Shown here one piece after another: positions 58,101 to 64,000 of a stretch of 64,000 nucleotides of DNA; position 1 is the stretch's first letter, and the number at the start of each line of letters is the position of its first letter. The stretch comes from Macrostomum hystrix (Eukaryota; Platyhelminthes; Macrostomidae). Made by a program: the position numbers and the translations under genes. Below the pieces are notes generated by a model, which did not search any database, was not told where the DNA came from, and saw only the letters and a list, made by a program, of their open reading frames with translations. The DNA lies in contig CATNEN010000012.1 in the NCBI GenBank assembly GCA_950097015.1, positions 1,419,501 through 1,483,500 on the forward strand, given 5' to 3'.

Positions 58101-61100
58101 TCGAGGTCAGTGCCTGTCTGTTGTACTGAGCACCATGGAACAAAGAATCGAAAATTACACAATTCATTGGGCCTGTGGTACAGCCGCGGCTATTGCGGGC
58201 GCTTCCAAATGTTTTGAATATAGAGCTTTCACCTCAGCTAATCCTGGGTTGAGTGGCAGAGCCGTCTAGCACGTTTGCCTCTCGCACCAATTGGCGGAAC
58301 CCTGAGCTCGATTCCGCGGCGAGGCCACTTTCATTTGGGGCGCTGCAGCAGAGAGAAGGCTTGGGGGCTTGTCGTGCAGTTTACGCCCTTGAGGGCCAAC
58401 CTCCAAGGCACAGTGACGATGAAAATGTCAGAGCAGATGTTCAGTGTTCACACCTGTGTGAGTGTGTGCTCAGGAGTCAGCGAAATGGGCAGAATTGCCT
58501 TCTTGCTGGCTGCGGGTCTAGTGTCACCAAGTGATCTGCCGTCGCCTGCAGCTCTCCAGAAATTAGTTTTAATAATGCTGCAGGAAGCAATCGGTGAATT
58601 ATGGATACGATTATATTTTTGGAGTGAATCAGGGCTGCGAATCGAACCCCCGACCTCTAAGTTTAAACCCCGAAGTCAGAAGCACAAGTCACTGCCAACA
58701 CTATCTATCTGCCTGTCCATAGGCTGCCCATATTCTAATCTGAATTCCTCACTCCCGCAGTCCGGTCGCGAGCTGATCATCGACCAGTTGCTAAGCCAGC
58801 ACACCGCCGATTGGTGCTGGCAGTCGGCACTGATCCGCTGCGAATACGGAGATACGGCTAGCGGCGATGACGGAGACGTCTGCATGGACATGTCTTCGGC
58901 CTGTTTGTCAGATTTCAATCCGGGTTTTAGTCGAGCCTAATTACTCTTTGTCGGCCATGCTTCTCTGTTACCATGGCGACAGGCGCGTCAGCTGTCAGCT
59001 GGCTCGATTAGACGATCGGCGGCACCAGTTGAACTGGCTGACCAACTATCTGACTTCTGCTTCTGGCGTTATTCTCGACTGCGACAGAAGCCAGTCGCTG
59101 GATTCGCCGCTTCTGAATGCCCTACGCTTGCGCGCCAACCGATTGATTGACAGCTGTCGGGATGGAATTCCGGCTGATGCGATGGTAGGCTTATTAACAT
59201 ATTATAAATAGTTTTATAGCCAATTTCATCTCAACAATTGTGTTATTCCTATTGTTATTTCTAGGAAATAATCGGCTCCGACAATGGCCTGTTGCTAAGT
59301 GGCGGCGACAGAGAGAGCTTCGGCGAAGCTTTGGACAATGCGCAGTCAGCTGGCCGCTTGAGGCTGGACCTGGCCAGCGTTCTGCTCGGCTTGGCCCGGC
59401 CTGCGAGCCCGCTAGATCCGCAGCTGCAGCTGGCCAGCCTGGCAACCCAGCTGGCTGGCGAAGCCGCCGACGCCGCCGCCAGGCTACGGCTTCGCCGTCT
59501 CTATCGTCTGCACTCTTGCGGCTACGGCGACAGTTCTGACGGCGACGGCGAAGAATTAGAAAACTATTACGAGGCCGAAGAAGGCGCGTTTGAGCCGCCG
59601 TGGTGGCGTCAGCTATCTGGCCACGCCGAAGCCACGCTGGCCTTTCTAGCCGACTGTCGCTCGCAGCTGTCGCTCCGGCCGGAGTCTTCTAAGCCCTACA
59701 GGCAGCAGGCGGAGTATGAACAGTTGCAGGTTAGTGTCTGGGCTTCGAAACATTCTCAACATTCTACTTGTTAGTAGAGCGATGCGAATTCTACGACTCG
59801 TTTTTTATTTCAGGCTGAAATCAGTCAATTCGCTTCCAACTACTGTCGCCGTAGCCTGCTAATCAGTCTCGCCGGCTTAGATGACGTCAATCACGGCGAG
59901 GGTAAAGCAGACAATAGCTACTATTCTAACACTGTACGGCAGCTGGACAGCTGGGCCGCAGTGGCGGACTCTTTCGCTAATAGACTTCTGACTGCCTACC
60001 CGGCTTTGGTTGATCTGTCCTACAGCTTCCTACTGGGCCTGGCGTTGGCGCGCAGAACAATGGAGATCCGGCTGGCTAGCCTGCGAAAATGTCTGCCAAG
60101 CTTTCAGGTTGGGCCTCTTTTTTAATTTTCTTCGTTAACTAACGGGTTCGGAAAATGATATTCTCTAGCTTTGGGACTTGGTGATCATTGCATCATGAGA
60201 ACACAAAAGAAGTGTCTCGGGCGCGTCCAACTGCGATTGCGACACTGAAGCAGCGCATCGGAATTTAAAACCTGTTTCTTGGAAACAATCAACGTTTCAC
60301 TTTCCTGTGTATCATCAGATAAAAGCATGATAAGAAAAGTATTAAGCAAAGAAGAACTTTCACGGATTGGTCGCTCGTATAAAATATTTTACTAACAACA
60401 AAGCTATCATCATAAACGATTGTACAAGTATGAGTCAGTGAAATCGTAATGTTAATGAAGAAACTTGGCACGCACGCGATTCGCATAAAAATACAAACTA
60501 GCTTTAATGTTCAACGACACGAAGCATGCACTTCGGAATATTTAGATTTTAACTGAAAGAAAACTGGTCATTAGCTTGCGGACATCATAATTTGACTCTT
60601 AACTAAACTAATTAAGCTAAACTAAAATGCTACGTAGGTAAATAGTAATAGATTGTGTTATAACTTCAACGGGACGGCTGGCCTGCATAGCAGGCCATTT
60701 GAAGCATCTGAATTCGTCGGCTCAGTCCCGCAAAATAGTCTATGGCAAAATCAACCCGATTGGCTTATCTCCTCCCGATGGAATTTTTGCTCTCATTTTT
60801 TTCTGATCAAACAAACTACATACTTGTTTTAGCAGTCACTTTAGAGACGGATGGCCTGCATAGCAGGTCATCAACCAATTGGATGCTTCTTCAACTAAGT
60901 TGGAATAAACTTTTATTACACCATTTTAACTCCTATTTTGAACAAAGTCTTGTTCAAAAGAAACAAACAGAACTTTAATTCAAACACTTAGAGAAATATC
61001 AGCGCTTGCGGAAATTCAGTTCAAACAAAGCCCCTTTCTATTTAAACAGAAGAAATTCAATTCAGACTGCCTATGGCCAAAATTGTCTCCGAGTGACGCG

Positions 61101-64000
61101 CACGCGCAAACTTGAAATTCAAAAGAAACAAATTCACATTCTATTTCAACAGACTCAGGAGGTAAAACACAACAAATCGACGAACGTAAGAGTAAAATGA
61201 AAAACAGGTACAAGACAGTGTCAGTTGGTCAACTTCAATGCGACACCTAAACATCAATTGCCTGTCCACCAAGGCAGCGAGGGACGTATGTAAATACATG
61301 GTTAAACCATCCAGTGCACTTGTCCGCAGAGATGCAGCCAATGGTTCTGTCCACCATGTACAGAATGTCTCGCCGATAGGCCGTCATCGACTGATTCCCG
61401 AGCTGCTCAGCTGTCGGAGCGATGAACTTTTGCTGGTCTGCTGCTAGTTCTCTCTTCAGAGCGGCCTTCCAACAGGAGATTGAGTTCTCCACAGGAGTCA
61501 AAAATGGACTGTATGGTGGAAGCGGCTTGACCTGAATGGTGGCCGGAATCTCGAAGTCTTCCTCTTCCTCTTCCTCGGTTTCCTCTAATTCTCCCTGTCC
61601 TGAAAGTCACTGAACGAAATAGTCAATGGTAAGATTCTATGTCCAAAGGTCTATCATGAAGGAAAATATTTTATTGATTTAAAATTACCGTCTGGAGCTG
61701 TGGGAAAATCAACCGCACTTTTCCATAGATAAAGTTTCAGATGTCTCATGGCCTGCAGAGCAGCCATCAGTCCTCAACTGAGAAGGTTAAAATATATTAT
61801 CAGACGTGTATCAGATGTGTATCCTCGGCCACATGGCCATTAAGTGTGGCCGAGGACTTTCTACCATAGAATGCGCATTAAGCTACCGTGATCTTATATG
61901 AAATCCGAATACTGTATTAGGCTTCGTTGAAAAATTTTCTATGGCCTGCTATGCAGGCCATCCGTCCATAACTGAGTCAGCTTATTTTCGCCTGGGCAGG
62001 AAGAGGTTGCGATGATCCAACTGTTAAGTTGCTTCGATTCTAGTCTTCATCCATTGAGTCCTGCCACAGACCTGGAAGTTTTCGAGCCCGCTCGACTCGA
62101 CTAACTTCATTTTCCCGACATGGACCGTCTTCTTTGGCCCTTGGTCTCGCCTTGCACTAGCCTGACAACCTCATAGTTTACTGGCGAAAGTCTTTCTTAT
62201 CGCTTCATATGCCTCTACCAACCGCCCTTCGTGACAAGTCACTAACTGAAATTTGATAGGCCATAAGACAATGAGGAATTACATCCTCCCAGTCTTCCGG
62301 CTCCACCTTCTGGAGGTAAAACCTCAATACACCATGAAAGGTACGTTGGAACCGTTCTACTAAGCCGTCACATTGTGGATGGAATGCCGTTGTACGGGTC
62401 TTTTGGATGTCAAATATTATTATTTTCCACGTTCTTTCCTTAGTCGGAATGCAATGTGTGGCACACCCCATCGACTTATCCAGTTGGTAAACAGTGCGTT
62501 TGCAATCGTCGCTGCTCGCTCATCTGGCAGAGGTACTAACCCCACCCACTTGCTGGAGTAGTCTATAATCGTTAGGAGTTGATCATTTCCGTGATGGGAC
62601 GTCGCGATTTTAACGACATCGATGGCAACTCTGCTGGCATTGCACACGCTCTTTAATGCACATAATCCTGAAACCTCTATCTATCTGAACGTCTTCAGAT
62701 AGAACGTCTTCAGTTGATTTCGGCTAGTAGAAGCGCTTCTTGATAGCTTCGACTGTCTTGGCAACTCTGAAATTACCCTGGGAATGGATCTCCTCGATAA
62801 CCTCACGCCGTTTCTCGGTCGGAAGGACTATCACCGGCTTCGTCTTAACCAAGATGTACATGGCCCATCTGACTCATCGCAATCTGATGTGCGGGCTATT
62901 AACTATAGTTTCCTACGTGATGCTTCTACAGCACTGCATATTGCTTGTTTTATAACATTGTTATTACAAAAGGGCATCCGCATTGGCATGCGCTTTTCAC
63001 GGGCGATCTACAATCTCTAGATCTAACACCTGCAATATCTCTAGCCAGCGTGCTATTTGAAACTTAGTGAGTGAATTGGCGCAGCATGATCAACGCGGAC
63101 TATAAATTCTCTACAAGCTAGATACGCTCGTAAAGTCAGAATTGTTTACAAGATTCGTCTACTGAATCGCATGATTCGTTTAACAATTCCCTCTTACTCG
63201 TAGTTACGAGCGTACACAGTAATTACTTAAGTAGAGCACGACTACTTTAAGAAATTACTTGTCTAAAATAAATTAATTACTTGCATTAGAAGTATCTGGT
63301 AAAGTGCTAGTCGGCGCAATGGCTCTATTGTTGAAAATCTTTGAATAAAAGTGGTCGCCAATGTAATAAAATTAGTTCTGCGTGGTCACCGTTTAAAATT
63401 GGACTTTCAGACAAAGAAAGTACGAGCGTACGAGTAAGACTAACAGATAATTCTGATAACTTAATTAGTTAATAATAGTTTGTTTAGGACTTTATGAAAC
63501 ATTTAAACAAGTTGACAGCTGGCAGCACGCGTCTGGCTATATTCTAACAATAGGAATACTAATACTATAGATGTTAGGATAAGTTCAAAGGATATAATTG
63601 AAGAATATAACTAAAAGAGAGTACAACTAAAGGTGCTAACTACCATTCTACTGTCTTGGCAACTTCTGCTGAAATCCCAAAACCGACGCCCGCTTAAAAC
63701 CGGTTGCTACCAGGGATTAGGATTTGATTGGAGGAACATTGTGATTGGGGATAGGAATCGTTAAGGACTTTAAGATTAAATTCATTTAAATAAAGGATCG
63801 AAATCCTCAAAAACTTTGGGATTTCATTCCTTTCGAATGCGAATCGGAATTTAGGATGGGAAGGCTTTTAATTTTGATCCCCACTCCCCATTATCCCACA
63901 CCTTAATATTTCAGTCTCTAACGCGCCAGATAAGCCACCTGTGCGGCGCATTCCCGCCAACCTGCCTAGATGCCGCTGGCAGTCTTGAGCGCCTACTGGC
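43147..64000 (+). CDS. MDN1: Midasin (dynein-like AAA ATPase of 60S ribosome biogenesis), N-terminal 3,036 residues; continues past the right edge
   Basis: Nineteen plus-strand exons in phase: 43147-43698, 44051-44544, 45456-45860, 46195-46463, 47236-47618, 48391-48738, 49569-50031, 50562-51059, 51923-52525, 53020-53238, 53633-54270, 54559-55296, 55686-57302, 57416-58105, 58761-58906, 58983-59184, 59265-59729, 59814-60107 and 63915-64000. Six AAA modules show Walker A motifs GPVGSGKTS, GETGCGKSA, GETSVGKTS, GPTGVGKTT, GSPGVGKTS and GPESAGKTR. The Walker B motifs are WLLLEDID, WVLLDEVN, WIILDELN, LLVDEIS, WVVLDEMN and WLLLDTAN; the sixth lacks the catalytic Glu, as human midasin also does (from memory). 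Midasin strips assembly factors from pre-60S particles in the nucleolus and nucleoplasm. Intron 2 has a GC donor (CAAG/GCGAGT). The first exon opens after an acceptor (tttcag at about 43120), so 43147 is a provisional start, and the roughly 300-residue N-terminal domain of human midasin is not found. Acidic and MIDAS regions lie beyond the window. Confidence 0.95.
44590..44905 (+). repeat. Dispersed repeat D, copy 1, in MDN1 intron 2
   Basis: About 310 bp, matched in inverted orientation at 51270-51580. Shared strings include gatgatgcaggcacat, aaggcctggcaaggccgcac, tggcgacttgattctt and agaagatgcgcaacaaaaa. No gene was recognised in it, so it is probably an old transposon fragment. Confidence 0.85.
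46530..47120. repeat. About 34-bp minisatellite in MDN1 intron 4
   Basis: About 17 units of ttaggcacctgtttctcaga plus ttctcatgtttaga. Each unit has an acceptor-like ctgtttctcag. The donor end (gttggtgcttttgtgatctg) resembles the unit ggttggcacctgtttctcag. Confidence 0.9.
47640..48235. repeat. 600-bp near-homopyrimidine tract in MDN1 intron 5
   Basis: Almost only C and T on the transcribed-gene strand (cctcctccccctcttcctcc type), starting about 20 nt after the donor at 47619. No clear repeat unit. Open frames here are low-complexity artefacts. Confidence 0.9.
48965..49458. repeat. 30-bp minisatellite in MDN1 intron 6
   Basis: About 16 units of gggatgactgacaatgagac plus taactagaat. Related degenerate units start at about 48770, some 30 nt from the donor. 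Confidence 0.92.
50140..50525. repeat. 23-bp minisatellite in MDN1 intron 7
   Basis: About 16 irregular units of ctcattgactagttgttaga plus gag. Confidence 0.85.
51270..51580 (-). repeat. Dispersed repeat D, copy 2, in MDN1 intron 8 (inverted)
   Basis: Reverse complement of the copy at 44590-44905, sharing the same strings in the same order. A degenerate family A SINE scrap lies just before it (51110-51245: gagctcgattccgctgcgtg). Confidence 0.85.
52545..52605 (+). mobile_element. tRNA-like scrap related to family C in MDN1 intron 9
   Basis: gagcttgtagcctattagtt followed by agagcgg matches the head of the units at 24.6 kb. The B box is not intact. Confidence 0.45.
52636..52998 (+). mobile_element. 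tRNA-derived SINE (family A), copy 4, in MDN1 intron 9
   Basis: Head ggtggctgagcggttaacgc and gagctcgattccgcggcgag, shared body, tail (ATT)n ending near 52995. Sense to MDN1. Its tail ends only about 20 bp before the acceptor of exon 10 (53019). The target duplication is weak (cgatg). Confidence 0.9.
53450..53515 (+). mobile_element. tRNA-like SINE scrap (family C-like) in MDN1 intron 10
   Basis: gtggttagagctttagactt followed by a near-perfect box B, gagttcgaatcttagcc. No paired acceptor stem, so not a functional tRNA gene. Confidence 0.5.
55335..55525 (-). mobile_element. tRNA-derived SINE-like element (family B), copy 2, in MDN1 intron 12
   Basis: On the minus strand: GGTGTCGTCGCCCATAATTA, GCGCGTCGGACTCACGACC, GGTCGGGGGTTTGACACC, then TTTGTGTCCTTCGGCGAG. 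The T arm is incomplete, so it is not a functional tRNA. Confidence 0.65.
58245..58580 (+). mobile_element. tRNA-derived SINE (family A), copy 5, in MDN1 intron 14
   Basis: gttgagtggcagagccgtct, ctgagctcgattccgcggcg, the shared body with a short deletion, and ending at the degenerate tail aattagttttaataatg. The most diverged of the five long copies. Confidence 0.88.
58625..58692 (-). mobile_element. tRNA-like SINE scrap in MDN1 intron 14
   Basis: The minus strand carries a perfect box B, GGGGGTTCGATTCGCAGCCC, after CTTCTGACTTCGGGG, the same order as family C heads. Confidence 0.55.
60672..61970 (-). mobile_element. Degenerate IS630/Tc1-like DNA transposon with transposase 3' fragment
   Basis: A minus-strand frame at about 61247-61560 reads VKPLPPYSPFLTPVENSISC and WKAALKREL, the C-terminal DDE_3 signature with the last acidic residue (Glu in PVEN). 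Around it are copies of gacggatggcctgcatagca + ggcc. Plus-orientation copies lie at 60672 and 60846, and inverted copies at about 61745 and 61941-61966, as expected for (nested) terminal inverted repeats. The first two catalytic Asp regions were not found. Confidence 0.65.
61823..61855. repeat. Perfect 11-bp-stem hairpin
   Basis: cctcggccaca (61823-61833) and tgtggccgagg (61845-61855) pair perfectly around an 11-nt loop. It lies inside the transposon-derived part of MDN1 intron 18. Confidence 0.7.
62205..62650 (-). mobile_element. Ty3/gypsy-like integrase fragment, broken
   Basis: Two minus-strand frames belong to one integrase core. The first is VAIDVVKIATSHHGNDQLLT, IIDYSSKWVGLVPLPDE and FTNWISRWGVPH. 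After a frame break comes TTAFHPQCDGLVERFQRTFH and WEDVIPHCLMAYQ. The first Asp and the Glu of the DDE triad remain; the segment with the second Asp is lost. No LTR or other domain was recognised nearby. Confidence 0.75.
62651..63914. other. End of MDN1 intron 18, no gene seen
   Basis: AT-rich sequence without recognisable domains up to the acceptor aatatttcag at 63914. Confidence 0.45.

Overview
This is nuclear DNA of an animal: every gene is split by GT-AG or GC-AG introns, and the set (midasin, EDC4, YTHDC1, ADCK1, a TMEM192-like protein and a zona pellucida-domain membrane protein) is metazoan. GC-rich exons, introns packed with minisatellites, many tRNA-derived SINEs and AG acceptors placed just before start codons would suit a free-living flatworm such as Macrostomum. 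The species is an inference and is not proven by the sequence.

Layout. 1-6.5 kb, plus strand: the last seven coding exons of a ZP-domain, single-pass membrane protein; its 5' end lies off the window. 8-30.4/32 kb, minus strand: four consecutive co-oriented genes, ADCK1 (7961-12746), a TMEM192-like four-span lysosomal-type membrane protein (14608-17347), EDC4 (19209-27831) and YTHDC1 (29035-32054). 32-43 kb: AT-rich, gene-poor DNA with a decayed non-LTR retrotransposon (about 35.9-38.8 kb), a foldback element and a small MITE-like element. 43.1-64 kb, plus strand: 19 exons of midasin (MDN1), covering all six AAA modules and the start of the linker; the gene runs off the right edge. All exon chains were joined by hand and keep phase across every junction listed.

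Genes together: YTHDC1 (nuclear m6A reader), EDC4 (decapping scaffold) and MDN1 (60S ribosome assembly ATPase) are housekeeping RNA-metabolism genes. There is no sign of an operon-type pathway or of a bacterial or viral system.

The most unusual feature is the tandem repeats. Most long introns hold one private minisatellite family (units 7-48 bp). In several introns the first degenerate repeat unit starts at, or spans, the 5' splice site, so these arrays look as if they were seeded from the exon-intron junction. Other points are two GC-AG introns, at least three tRNA-derived SINE-like families (two full copies with 13-bp target duplications, one copy nested in a LINE), a 741-bp higher-order repeat, and an inverted pair of about 300-bp dispersed repeats in two midasin introns.
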